Part shown: piece by piece, positions 53,316-64,000 of the stretch | How positions within the stretch are numbered: the first letter of the stretch is position 1 | How the letters are laid out: the number at the start of each line of letters is the position of its first letter | Assembly: GCA_014377305.1 (NCBI GenBank) | Contig: JACMPW010000005.1 | Coordinates: 1 to 64,000 of the forward strand | Length of the DNA: 64,000 bases | Origin: Candidatus Altimarinota bacterium | GTDB lineage: Bacteria; Patescibacteriota; Gracilibacteria; BD1-5; UBA2023 | Direction of reading: 5' to 3' | Made by a program: the position numbers and the translations under genes | Notes under the pieces: model-generated | What the model was told of the DNA's origin: nothing | The model's database searches: none | The model's input: only the letters and a program-made list of their open reading frames with translations

Positions 53316-54017
53316 ATGGTACAAGTCGCTATACTATGATTTTGAAGACAATGAAAAAAACATGCTCATTTTTGGCGACATATTTGAGTAGAGCCAACTA
53401 TTTTTACACGAACAGCATGAGAAAATAGTTCTTCTATAGAAGAATTTTCCCCGGAAAAATATACTATAGTGGTATGTGCAATATTTCCTCTTGATGAACA
53501 AACAAAAGTGCTCTCAAAGATTCTGATATCCGGATATCTCTGATACCTGATCATAGAGAAACCAATAACCTTTTCGAAGAAACTCCTTGAAACACTCGTG
53601 GGTAGAGAGAGAACCATCTTTTTCATAGATGAAGCATATATGGATATACATATGCGTATTGGGAAAATCTATGAAATAGAAACAGTATCATATGTACCTG
53701 ATGATGCACTCTCTATTCAGGAACATGCTATATGATATACTCTCAGGTCACCTGTATGAGTTCTCTCATATAGAGATATCATTAATTCTCATATTTTATC
53801 AATAGATCAGCGTTATCTACTGGCAACAGATGTTGGCACTATTGAGTCTGTGAATGGGGCTGTATACCTCGATGGACGTCTATTCTCATTTTCTTTTGAT
53901 GCTGTATATACGTATATGTTATACCACATAGCCGACGATGAGATGATGGGCAAGATACGGTCTAACTATTTGAATTTTCGTTTACAATCACCATATTGAG
54001 CCCTCTCCTATGAGTAA
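53316..54017 (+). CDS. Gfo/Idh/MocA-like NAD(P)-binding protein (short)
   Basis: 233 aa. The N-terminal Rossmann motif VAILGFGRQGKKHAHFW (first three glycines mostly TGA) and YLIIEKPITFS, the EKP motif of Gfo/Idh/MocA oxidoreductases, are clear. The C-terminal half is much shorter than the usual alpha/beta domain, and the total is about 100 residues below the family norm. It may be a redox enzyme acting on the peptide or a cofactor, or a degenerate scaffold. It overlaps the next gene by 8 bases. Confidence 0.7.
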
Positions 54018-54717
54018 TAATTCCTTACATAATAGAAAAATTTTTCAAAATAATACTGATATTTCCCGATACTGTATCGGCGTTTTTGGAGAAAAATTTG
54101 AAATACGTTATTGTAATTTTGGTTTTGTAGTCATACCAATATCAGGTCTATTTGTATACAAATATTATCTCTGATCAAAAGATGATCCTTTATTATTCTG
54201 AAATAGAGAGGCAAAAAATTATCTATTCTTTCACCAAAATTGAGTATTGATACCAATATACGAAGTTCTATGAGATATATGTATCTGAAACCAAGTATTC
54301 ATGCGAGCAAAAATCCAAAATATTCGAATGACAAGTAAAAAATTTGTATCTTTTTGTGATTTTGACATCCAACAACTTGCAATGATTATTACTCAGATAC
54401 ATACTATCTATCCTGGCTATATCCATGGTAATATTCATCCATCCAATTTTTTCCTCAATACAAGTGGAAAAATCGGAGTTTTTGATCTTATTACCTATGC
54501 GATATGACCTCGTGAGAGAGATATATCACGTATATTTATGCATGCTAGATATGATGTAGATTTTCTGAAACATTTCCTAGTATTTTACAAGTTTGATATT
54601 TCACTAAAAAAAGTATACTTGATCGCACTTATAGAACTCCGAGAATTGATGAAAATGTGATATGCAACAGATTTTGAAATAGAGATAAAAAAATTGATTA
54701 CACTGATTCAGTCATAG
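54010..54717 (+). CDS. Kinase-fold protein (APH/choline-kinase-like), catalytic Asp replaced
   Basis: 235 aa. The catalytic-loop region reads HGNIHPSN (His139 to Asn146), where aminoglycoside/choline kinases have HGDxHxxN, so the catalytic Asp is Asn141. The metal-binding region GVFDLITYAIGPRERDISRI keeps Asp159 and the family GPREXD pattern. A short N-lobe lacks an obvious P-loop. It is either an inactive pseudokinase with a binding role or an unusual phosphotransferase. It overlaps its neighbour upstream by 8 bases and is 3 bases from the next gene. Confidence 0.7.
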
Positions 54718-54720
54718 TAT

Positions 54721-55455
54721 ATGCAAATAGACCTCTATCTCGGATTTACATCTTGTCGATGACACTGTCTGTTTTGTAAACAGGGAGAGGATCTTATCTA
54801 TTTCCCTCGACCGACGTATATGTCAGATCCAACACAGTATCAATTTTTCTATTTTGATACATCAGATGATCTCTATAGTTGGATTGCTACAACGACATAT
54901 GAGAATATAGATACCATCAACATCTCAGGAAATGATCCGATAAGCTGGATTGAATTATCTCTATTTTTGGATATACTCACAGAGAAATATCCGTCAGTAT
55001 ATCGAACACTCCGTATATCGAATACACGAGAACTCGATCAGAAGATATGTACACGGATAGATGCAATAGAACTCTCTCTCTATTGACAGACTCCTGAGGT
55101 GCAGCTGGCGATGACAGGAACGGACGAATCTTGGGACATATTCCACTCCAATCTCGCAGAGATCCGAGCATCTCATAGAGTAGACGTACAATTGCAAACT
55201 ATATTTCTCTATACAAATATAGCATATGCCTCGAGTATTCTGGAGTATATGCTCTCCCTCTCAGGGGGACAACCTATCAAAATAGTATATCCTCATTTTA
55301 TGCCACGCAATATGGTGCATGAGCTCATTCCAAAGAGGGAATTCCTCCAGTTGCTCATACGACAGGTTCCCAAAAATATACTACAAAAATGTATCATGAA
55401 TAATATCAAACCGCAGATATCTCTCACCTCACTGTTTTATGATACACAAGAATAA
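54721..55455 (+). CDS. Minimal radical SAM protein (244 aa)
   Basis: 244 aa. Cluster motif Cys12, Cys16, Cys19 (CRGHCLFC; the Gly is TGA) begins almost at the N-terminus, followed by a partial TIM barrel with INISGNDPISWIEL in place of GGE. No additional Cys cluster is visible, so it lacks a SPASM domain. In multi-enzyme RiPP loci such small radical SAM proteins sometimes act on specific residues or as partners. The next gene overlaps by 17 bases. Confidence 0.82.
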
Positions 55456-56146
55456 TTTTATTTTCGACATGAGAGATGCTTTTTGAATTTGATATAGTTT
55501 TTCAAAGAATTGCTATGTAGAGTACACTCTTTCTTATGAAGATAAAAATATATTCACATATTTCAAAACCTACCTATCATCACAAAATATACTCTCTCCT
55601 ATACGTGAAGTATATACTGGTTCCGATGATATCTATGGTATGCATTCGATACTCGACTTTTTCTTATCTTCATATCCTATATTGACTGACTCAACCATAG
55701 ATCTACTGCGTACGAACATAGATTCATGAAAAATTTTGGAAATCCATTATTCGACTGATCCTATCGATAGTGATATCACACTCTATATATACTCAAAAGA
55801 TATTGTATTTCTTAAGCTTCTCAATTCTGACTATGATAGTGATAATTTCTTCGAGGCTTGATATAAGGATATTCATATGTTTTGTTCAAAATTGAAAATA
55901 AACTCAATTACGAGAGCTATCAATACTTCGATTATACTTACATCACATAATTTCGAAAATAAAGATGCATATTTGCAGCTAAAACAATCTCCATTTTTTC
56001 CCAAAGAATTTGATTCAAACTCTATTATTCAGGATGGAAAATTCATTACATATGAAATATCATATTCTATGAATGCACAAATAGTAGAAAACTTTACATT
56101 ATTTTATTTTCCTCGAGCAAAAAATGCAAAATCCTCTCCTCTCTAA
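55439..56146 (+). CDS. Protein of unknown function in HXS locus (235 aa)
   Basis: 235 aa, overlapping its neighbours by 17 and 23 bases. The sequence is Asp/Ser/Tyr/Phe-rich with hydrophobic helices (MHSILDFFLSSYPIL) and no recognisable motif, signal or cysteine cluster. TGA glycines include FGIGYSF. Position and overlaps tie it to the maturation cluster; a peptide-binding or partner role is only inferred. Confidence 0.62.
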
Positions 56147-57446
56147 AGAGATAACAACTCGTGAAAATCGTATTTGGGTACGTATCATCGCTGCATGTAA
56201 TGTGAAGTGTATTTTTTGTCTGGATGCTGATGCACAGAATGGTACACTCATCGATGATACCAAAATCCGAGATCAAATCCGAGATGGATACAAACCTGGT
56301 ATGACCAATCGTATAATCATATCTGGAGGTGAGGCGAGTATCCATCCAAAATTTGCCGATTATGTCAGATATGCCAAATCAGTATGATATGATCGAGTAC
56401 AGACAGTAACCAACGGGAATATGTTTGCCCGCCGAGAATTTTGTAATAAGCTTTTTGATGCATGACTTGATGAGGTCACCTTTTCTATCCATGGACATAC
56501 AGCAAAGCTCCATGACTATCTCACAGCGGCACCTGGATCGTATGAACGAGCTATACGATGACTGATCAATGTTCGCAAATTTTTCCCTACCAAAATCGTC
56601 AATATCGATATTGTTGTCAACAAGATGAATGTGGAGTATCTTCCGCAGATGGTGAAGTTTTTTATGCGACTTGGAGTATATGAGTTTGATATTCTTCAGA
56701 TTATTCCATTTGGTAGGGGATTTAGCCAATACAAAGATCAGCTTTTTTATCGTATCGAAGACTATCTCTGACCACTTCATGATACATGGAAGCTCTCTAA
56801 AATTCCAGGTGTATATATGTGGACGAATAGATTCCAAGTAGAAGCATTCGAGTGATATGAAGACCTCATACAGGATCCTCGTAAGATCAAATCAGAAGTT
56901 ATGTGAGAAGCTCTAGAGGAATTCTCTACATTCATCGAATCACATGGTATCACAAAACCTCATTGTTATTGAGAGGCCTGTGACGTATGTTTTCTCAAAC
57001 AATATTGTCATGACTATATCGATCATCAGAGTCATCATCTCCCTGCATGAGATATTCAGATATATAGTGGGAAAGATGACCCTATCACATTCAGATATCT
57101 TATCCTCAGATGAGAAGAGTTCCCGAGTCAAGTATATGAAAAATATGGAAATACAGGAGAGGAATTCGTATCTCGAATACAAGATATCCATCTCAATTCC
57201 AACCAAGAGATAGTCAATATTCCTCGTTGTATACGAGAGAAAAATAATTCTGGACTCTATGAATGGGATAACGATATGAGTCAAGAAAAAAATGTAGCAC
57301 AATATACAAAAAACTATATACTATGACTCTACCGTAAAAAATCCACTCGTTGCAAATCTTGTAAATACAATGATAGCTGTGAGTGATTACATATCAATTT
57401 TATCAGATCATACTGATTTAATCTTCTCAAACCCTTTCTCAAATAA
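56124..57446 (+). CDS. Radical SAM/SPASM-type enzyme (440 aa)
   Basis: 440 aa. Cys25, Cys29, Cys32 (CNVKCIFC), IIISGGEASIHP and TFSIHG define the radical SAM barrel. Two further cysteine clusters follow: CYGEACDVCFLKQYC near residue 278 and RCKSCKYNDSCEG near 408, consistent with auxiliary Fe-S clusters. It starts 23 bases before the previous stop. It probably introduces a modification into the HXS peptide or a partner; specificity unknown. Confidence 0.87.
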
Positions 57447-57448
57447 AC

Positions 57449-58432
57449 ATGGCTAATATCGGTTACATCCAAGTCAATCGTCACTGTAATAACGCCTGTC
57501 ACTTTTGCTCGAATCCATCCAACGGTCAAAATATCTCTTATGAGAAAGGAGTAGAGATTATCGATGATTTCATAGTACGCAAGTATAGATGAGTCATATT
57601 CACTGGTGGTGAACCAACACTCTCTCCTGATCTCTCAAGATGGATAGCATATGCACGAGAGGCAGGTATAGAATCCCGTATCATATCCAATGGTATGATG
57701 TGTGCGAGTCTCCCCTATATGAAAAAACTTGCTGATGCTTGACTCGAGCTCGTACACTTCTCGGTATATTCGTATAATCCGAAGATTCATGATTTCCTCA
57801 CAGATACACCGGGATCATGGAAACGACTCATGCTCTCTATCGGTCATGCTCATAGTCTCTGAGTACGTGTACAAATCAATACAGCAATCAACCACTATAA
57901 TCAATCTCATCTTGATGTAACAGTGCAGTTTCTCACGAAACAATTCCCCAAGTTACAACATTTTGTCTGGAACAATCTCGATCCTCTCATGATGAGAAAG
58001 ACAGATACAGCCCTTTCGACTATTCCAGATTTTGCAGCTTTTGAGCTCCCACTCCGGCGAGCCATGCAATATCTTGAGTCCACTAATCGTACATTTCGTG
58101 TAGAGAGAGTTCCACTTTGTTATATGCGATGATTTGAGCATTTTTCTACGGAAACTCGCAAAATCGTAAAAGATGAAGAGAGAATTGTACACTTTCTCGA
58201 CGAACGTGAGATCGTCGAACAAAAATCTGAATGGTTCGTACATGATAAATGAGAGGCTTGCAAATCCTGTGATCTCAACCCTATCTGTGCTGGTATTTGG
58301 CTTGCAAAACCTGCAACGATTTTTGGCACAGATCATCCTGGTTATTATGACTTTGTAGAGTTCCGTACACAGAAACTCACACTCGATGAACGTCAAAAAA
58401 TAATAGATACTATTAAAAAAGAAACAGACTAG
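57449..58432 (+). CDS. Radical SAM/SPASM-type enzyme (327 aa)
   Basis: 327 aa, 2 bases after the previous stop. Cys13, Cys17, Cys20 (CNNACHFC), VIFTGGEPTLSP, VHFSVYSYNPKIHD and the C-terminal cluster CKSCDLNPICAG match PqqE/AnSME-like peptide-modifying radical SAM enzymes with a short SPASM domain. The Gly before VIFT is TGA. Similar in layout to the 440-aa enzyme upstream, suggesting duplication within the locus. Confidence 0.88.
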
Positions 58433-58435
58433 CAT

Positions 58436-59335
58436 ATGCCAAATATTATTATCAATAATACCTGTAATCAACGATGTTCTTATTGTTTTGCTGAGGATAG
58501 TATGACCTACGAGGCTCTTCCGGTGAAGAATCAAAAATATTCTACTTTTATTAGTATTCTTCATTTTCTCAGACAAAATGGATATGAAGATGTACGATTT
58601 CTTGGGGGTGAACCACTCTTGCATCCAGAACTTCAGAAGTTTATTCTTTTATCCCGTAAGGGTGGATTTCAGACTCGTATGTTTTCTAATTTGAATTTTC
58701 CAGAAATATATGTATCTGAAAAATTCAAAAATCCTCTTTCTCTGCCACACACGATCAATGCCAATATCAATAATCGTGACTTTTACTCTGATATAGAGTA
58801 TGAACGTGTGATCAATAATATTCTTTTCTTTAAACAATGAGGTACGATCATGACTATCGGATATAATATATATGATCTTTCCAAATCATTTGATGATATC
58901 ATCCAAGTTGCTCGCACTACCTGAATCAAACATATAAATCTCAAGGTCACCAATACCATACTCGGAGACCCACTGATTGTAGATACAGGATCTCGACTCT
59001 ATGGAGAATATATATTTGATATTATTCGCTCATATGGTGATGAGTTTGAATTTGTTTTTTCGTGCTGACTTTCACGTGATATATTCGTGTCTACTGAGAT
59101 CGAATACATGAATAGCATCGGTATATATCCGAGATATGGGTGTGACGGATTCAGTGGCAAATTCGATATTGATATCGATGGGAGTATCTACAAGTGTTTT
59201 CCGACTCGATCACTGTATCTGAAAAAACGTCTTTCCATTTACTCATTTACAGATGAGCAGCAACTTTTTTCGATAGTTTGAATCGAGAAGTCTTCAGGGA
59301 TATGTCGAGCACATACACTGAGCAAGACAACTTAG
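58436..59335 (+). CDS. Radical SAM enzyme (299 aa)
   Basis: 299 aa, 3 bases after the previous stop. Cys10, Cys14, Cys17 (CNQRCSYC) followed by VRFLGGEPLLHPEL. The C-terminal third has YGCDGFSGKFDIDIDGSIYKC, the typical SPASM DxxGxIYxC turn, with a later Cys in GICRAH. Likely another peptide maturase. Canonical glycines near the end use TGA. Confidence 0.87.
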
Positions 59336-59355
59336 TCAATATCTAAATATACTCT

Positions 59356-60414
59356 ATGTGAAAATATCTCTCTACTCTCGGATATAATCCTAATATACTC
59401 CTGGAAAAATATCGAAAATTGTTTGTATCCAAGACTCGAAAAATCTGGAATATGCATATATGATGAGATATTCCTTGTGATGAATTCTTGCTCCATCCAG
59501 ATATCCATAGTCGACTCCTTGCGAGCATGAGGTGAGAACTATGAGTTGGTATACAATACTATAGAGAATTAGAAAAAGAGTACCACCAATTTCGAGAAGA
59601 ATGATTTTTTTATGATGCAAGTGAAAAAATAACAGGAACAAATATAGCTCTCACTCTCGATTTCAAGAATCCTGATATCAATAAACATGCCCACCCAGAG
59701 CATCAAAAACAGTGAATTAGTATATGATTCTGAGAACAAACCCCACAAGACTGGAGAAATCTTTTCAAAAAATCTTTTGATATACTACACTCGGTCTCAC
59801 CATGATGTATGAGTGAAATTGACTCAATGATAAAAAAAATTATACCATTTTGAGTGAGTGTATGAGTACATAATTCCGGCTCATATTCTGAGGCTATATG
59901 ACATCTACTGATGAGTTATCCTACGGGTATGTCTCATCCCGAACTCGCTCTTTTAGAAGCTATTCTCCATGAGTACAATCATAATAAGATCAATCTGATT
60001 ATGCAGACAGAAGTACTCATACTCAATGATAGTCGTGAAATCTACTATTCTCCATATCGTCCAGATGCTCGACATATTCATGGTATCTATCTCTGACTCC
60101 ATGCTATTGCATGAGTCTATTGGGTTATTTGGAACGCTCATAGTACTGGTATATACTCTCTCTCTCCTCAGTGGCAAGAGAAGGCTGTCCTCTACGTACT
60201 CAAAAATTGACTCTCTCTCCAAATCCTCGATCGATATGCAAAACTCACCCCACTTGGACAAGAAATACTAGAAGAAATGAGGGCTGTCCATAGGGAGTGT
60301 CTTCTCTACATCAAGCAATCACATATCTCCTACGATATCATAGAACATGCTCAGCAAAAACTCAAATCTCATCATCAGGACGTAGTCGAGAGCCAGCCCA
60401 AACTTGTTTCCTAA
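59356..60414 (+). CDS. HExxH-motif peptide modification protein (alpha-ketoglutarate HExxH beta-hydroxylase-like)
   Basis: 352 aa. HEYNH at residues 205-209 within LLEAILHEYNHNKINLIMQT, followed by YYSPYRPDARHIHGIYLGLH, matches the HExxH family of RiPP-associated proteins, in which the His/Glu/His motif binds iron for alpha-ketoglutarate-dependent beta-hydroxylation of peptide residues. The N-terminal 180 residues are family-specific and poorly conserved. At least 15 glycines are TGA, including the second codon. It closes the HXS locus and could hydroxylate the precursor. Confidence 0.78.
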
Positions 60415-61352
60415 AATGTCGTACGAATCCAATTTATTATATTTATATCGAGGTTGTAGGTAGTTATAAAAGCTATAAATATAACGATAGAATAGGGAAT
60501 AGTTTTGAAATATTCTCATCATCATATTGTAGTCATATGATCGTATATCCCATATATAGTAGTGCTAATATAACGAATGACTATGTATAATAGGATATAT
60601 ATCCATAGAGATGATATATATCTGAGGAGTTCACTATACAAATTAGATATTCCATTATCCTGAATATATGATCCAAAATATATAATGATCCAAAATATCG
60701 GTATGATATTATACTGCCATCTCGTGATCAAATAGTTGCTCCATGGACGAATCATGTATACTACAAGAAATATAAGAAAATACATATTTGCGTTCATATC
60801 TATACTATAGCTGAGCATGACTCATATGTGAGGTATAAGTTGTGAAAATATAAATCCTACTATACCAAAGTCCAGAATATATGCGAGTATATAGAGATAT
60901 ATCTCATTTTTTGGAATTTTTGGTGATAGCTGATTCATAACTACACCAATGCTGAGAGATCAACGAGACCTATATATACATCCAAGAATGATGACGATCC
61001 AAAAAAATAGGCATATCAGTGTCAATACTGCTATATTACCCACAAAGTCTGATATAGGGTGACTTCCCATAAATAATATGAGTATGGCTGTATATTTGAT
61101 ATCTCCTGATCATAGGAATGGACTACTTTGATATAGAAATATTCCTCATATAAGTAAGATGATGGAAACGAATATATTCGATATACTCATAGATATATAG
61201 CTAGGAGCAGATATCCATATCCAGAATGGTAAAATCCCAAAAAGTACCATCAAAGAGAGGTTGAGTATTTTTCTATGATAAATATCAGTTACGAGTATCC
61301 ATAGATTTACTCCTATAAATATGGATATTATAACAAGTTGCAAAGAGTCCAC
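60411..61352 (-). CDS. Prepilin-type aspartic peptidase (A24 family) with extended C-terminus
   Basis: 313 aa, eight or more membrane helices. The catalytic aspartates are in VTDIYHRKI (first Asp) and GSGDIKYTAIL (GxGD, second Asp), the A24 signature. It lacks the N-terminal Cys-rich methylase domain of PilD, so it resembles TadV/CpaA or FlaK-like peptidases. The C-terminal 150 residues add hydrophobic helices. It converges with the HExxH gene and overlaps its stop by a few bases. It could process type IV pilin-like precursors elsewhere in the genome. Confidence 0.82.
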
Positions 61353-61453
61353 AAAATCAAGTATTATACAATATAAAATATATTTTTCTAATCAAAAATC
61401 TGTTTTTTAAATAGAGAATGTGCTACGCTGAAAGCAGTATATAAATATCTTGT

Positions 61454-64000
61454 ATGAAAACAAAAATAAAAATTGGACTCTTGTTTCTCATATCCATCGT
61501 ATCTCTGCTGGAATTTGCTCAGCTCGATGCCGCTTGGTATGGTGATCATGGATATCATAATTCTTGGGCAGGAGGATGGTGTGATCAAGACGCTCAGGTA
61601 GATGCTACTTGACCATCTGCAGAGGTCTGGGGGCCAGCGTATGGAGATAGTCCATGGCCGTATGCTCTCTATTATATACAGGGTCGTATCATAGGTGACT
61701 ATGGTGGAGGATGGATGAACTGTCAATACTGGGATGCGACGGCCCCTACCTTGTCCTCTATTACATATGTGCCTCCCGCTACCAGTGGATGGACCAACAA
61801 CCCAAACTTTCCAGTGACACTCGTAGGGAGTGATTATGGGGGATCGGGCATACAGAGATACTATCTCTATTATAGATACCAAGATAACCCAGGATCAACT
61901 ACTCCGTGAGCATGGAGTAGTTGGATATGGTGTGGGAATGTGGCGAGCTCATTTGCATTTACCTGTGATGGGAGTAGGGGTACTGCCAATAGAGCATATC
62001 AGCTCTCTGCCGGTATGGAGGATGGTGCCTGAAACTATATTGCTGCAAATCTAGATGGATGAATTATCTATGTGGATACTACCATACCAGATCCAAATAT
62101 ATTTACCAATACAACGGCGACGAGTCTCCTGGCGACAACATCGCAAGCATTCACATTTACCTACAATGATGGAGGGGCACCAGTATCGATTCGATCTGTA
62201 TTTGAGAATTTTGCGAATCCTGCTACTACAGTATCTGTATTTGCACCATCAGCATTTGCCTATTCACATACATCATCTCAGAATATCAATACTGTAGATG
62301 GATCAGATCGTATCGTAGATGGAGGAACGGCAAGAGCGTATACCTATACTGTGACCCAGATTTGTGATCAGGCAGGGAATTGTTGGAATGGAACAAAAAA
62401 CTATACCTACAACATATACGCAAATCCGAACTATGCCCCTCAAAATACTCAAGATATCTCATCACTTTCGAGTGCAGTATCTGATGGAGTACCACGGAAT
62501 TTTGTACATACGATAAAAGATGGATACGGTAATGCAATCATCCCAGCTGCAGGCATCTCCCGATTAGTCACTATAGATCTCTCTGCTATCTCGAATCAGA
62601 TGTATATCAATCAACATACGAGATCTGCAACTGATGGTACGTCTGTATTTATCACTGTACCGAACAATACCCCTGATCAAGCATTGAGCTTCACTCCTAC
62701 ACAGGTGTTTGCAAACCCTACTACATCGACAACTGGAGCATATCCAGTGAGTATCCGAGTATATACACCAACTGCGAATAGCTATAGTCCTACTGACCCA
62801 CTTTCTGATCCATCTGCTGTATTCGGATTTGGAACCAATCTGATCGTATCTGATACACTCATCGGCCCAGCAAAAACATTTTCTCAAGTACTTTCGGGTC
62901 CAGTATTTAGACCACTCTATACGTCTGCTATCACTGGAGATCTCAGGACTGGTTGATTCATCGAGGGAACTGAGCAAATGAGCATCATCACTATCACTCA
63001 GGCAGCATCATCACTCACAACACCACCTTCTTTTGCTCTCGATCTCGAGTTCTCAGGATCCAATATACCCAATTTTGATCTTGCATGAGGTACCATAGCC
63101 TATGCACCTATTACCAATATTCTCTCTCCACTCATCGGTATCAGTACGCCGAGTAGTGTCACATTTCTCTCACAACTTCGCCAAAAACCTGATACGACTA
63201 TCGCTACACTCTCCAATCTCCAACTCTCGACTCATATCACCTATACTCTCGATGGCAAAAATATCCTCTACAATAGTGATATCATCGGTAAAACACGAGG
63301 ATATTGGGGTACAGCTCAGTCTCTCGCAAATCAGGTAGGTATCAAGATCATAGGCCCGATAGCGTCCAACACTATACGAGCCATCGTCGATGGACAATTC
63401 GCAGATGGGACGAGTATATTCGGATGACTCTCTCGAGTAGACATCCGTAACAAGATGAAACAATCGACCGCTCTCGCTACGCGTAATATGATAGTCGCCC
63501 CAGTATCATCTATTGTCGATAGTCTCACCATCCCAAATAGCTCATCACCACTTGATGCAAAATGAGCCAAAATCGATCTCTCACCAGTGAGCTCTATCTA
63601 CAAGGTAGAGAGGACTGGAGGCAATGTGACCCTCGCACTCACATCTGGTATCTCGGGCAAACGCACTCTCGTAGTGAGATGAGCCAATCTCTATATAACC
63701 CGTGATATGTACTATATGACTGCTGATGATATACTCTGAGTAGTAGTACAAAAAGATGAAGCCGGAAATGGGGGAAATCTCTATATCGATCCGAGTATCA
63801 CCAATATAGTGGGAACGTATATCCTCGATGGGAGTGTACTCAGCTATGATGGTACTACAGAGATCGGAGTAGGGAATATAACAACTCTCAAAAATCAGCT
63901 CTATATCTATGGATCTATCGTGAGTGAAAATACTATAGGTGGATCTCGTATGAATCCACTGAGATGTCCATCCCTCTTGGATGTAGCTTGTACCGATGTT
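61454..64000 (+). CDS. Large exported surface protein (N-terminal part, truncated by window)
   Basis: 849 codons, open to the window end. Signal peptide MKTKIKIGLLFLISIVSLLE with cleavage near LDAAW. The early region has Trp/Gly/Tyr-rich sequence (WYGDHGYHNSWAGGW), followed by Ig-like modules (APTLSSITYVPPATSG, SQAFTFTYNDGGAPVSI) and then a long beta-rich C-terminal module with KRTLVVRGANLYITRDM, NGGNLYIDPSI and LYIYGSIVSENTIGGSR ending in a Cys pair. That module is shared with the protein at 35412-37706. TGA glycines occur throughout. Start at 61454 chosen for the signal peptide. Confidence 0.85.

Noticed and set aside
2185-63570. Interpretation of the many short adjacent frames as pseudogenes or frameshifts
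   Set aside because: The fragments stay in one frame and are separated only by TGA, at positions where homologues have glycine; reading TGA as Gly restores normal-length proteins.

Overview
The window comes from a bacterium that reads UGA as glycine (genetic code 25), which points to the Absconditabacteria (SR1) / Gracilibacteria group of the candidate phyla radiation. With standard stops nearly every gene is broken. With TGA read as Gly, intact RecA, LexA, RF1, Mfd, RRF, RsmA and many others appear, and TGA falls on invariant glycines: the Mfd Walker A loop, RecA NPETTTGG and LexA GDSM. Release factor 1 is present and carries the UAA/UAG-reading PxT motif. All CDS coordinates below use TGA=Gly and only TAA/TAG as stops.

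Layout. 1-2.2 kb: end of a giant Ig-like surface protein. 2.2-9.7 kb: housekeeping block (lexA, recA, a flavin reductase, a Fur-type regulator with a ZIP metal transporter, ruvX-rplI, tRNA-Gln, rplU, a LysM/CHAP cell-wall hydrolase). 9.7-16.6 kb: large secreted or surface proteins and a small lipoprotein. 16.8-20.2 kb: D,D-carboxypeptidase, CorA, tRNA-Leu, an unassigned structured ncRNA, prfA. 20.2-24 kb: a FISUMP-domain secreted protein and two large proteins of unknown function. 24.4-28.9 kb: an AT-rich four-gene operon (methyltransferase, nucleotidyltransferase, 2H phosphoesterase, PLP aminotransferase) of unknown purpose. 29-38.7 kb: CHASE2 adenylate/guanylate cyclase, several exported proteins and mscL. 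38.7-47.4 kb: mfd, frr, an anchored exported protein, an rRNA m5C methyltransferase, RNase HI, rsmA and hsp20. 47.4-48.4 kb: glycosyltransferase. 48.6-60.4 kb: a large His-Xaa-Ser (HXS) RiPP-type locus. 60.4-61.4 kb: a convergent prepilin-type peptidase. 61.5-64 kb: start of another large surface protein.

The HXS locus is the most notable content. It encodes HxsD, HxsB (radical SAM), a precursor-like protein ending in eight HGS repeats plus HAS, a lipoprotein, five further radical SAM enzymes, a Gfo/Idh/MocA-like protein, a kinase-fold protein lacking the usual catalytic Asp, and an HExxH peptide-hydroxylase-like protein. The genes are nearly contiguous, with many start/stop overlaps, so they probably act as one peptide-maturation pathway. 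An elaborate RiPP locus in a UGA-recoded, presumably reduced and host-associated cell is unexpected.

No canonical Shine-Dalgarno pattern stands out ahead of most genes. Promoters and terminators are called by eye from -35/-10 hexamers and hairpin/T-run structures.
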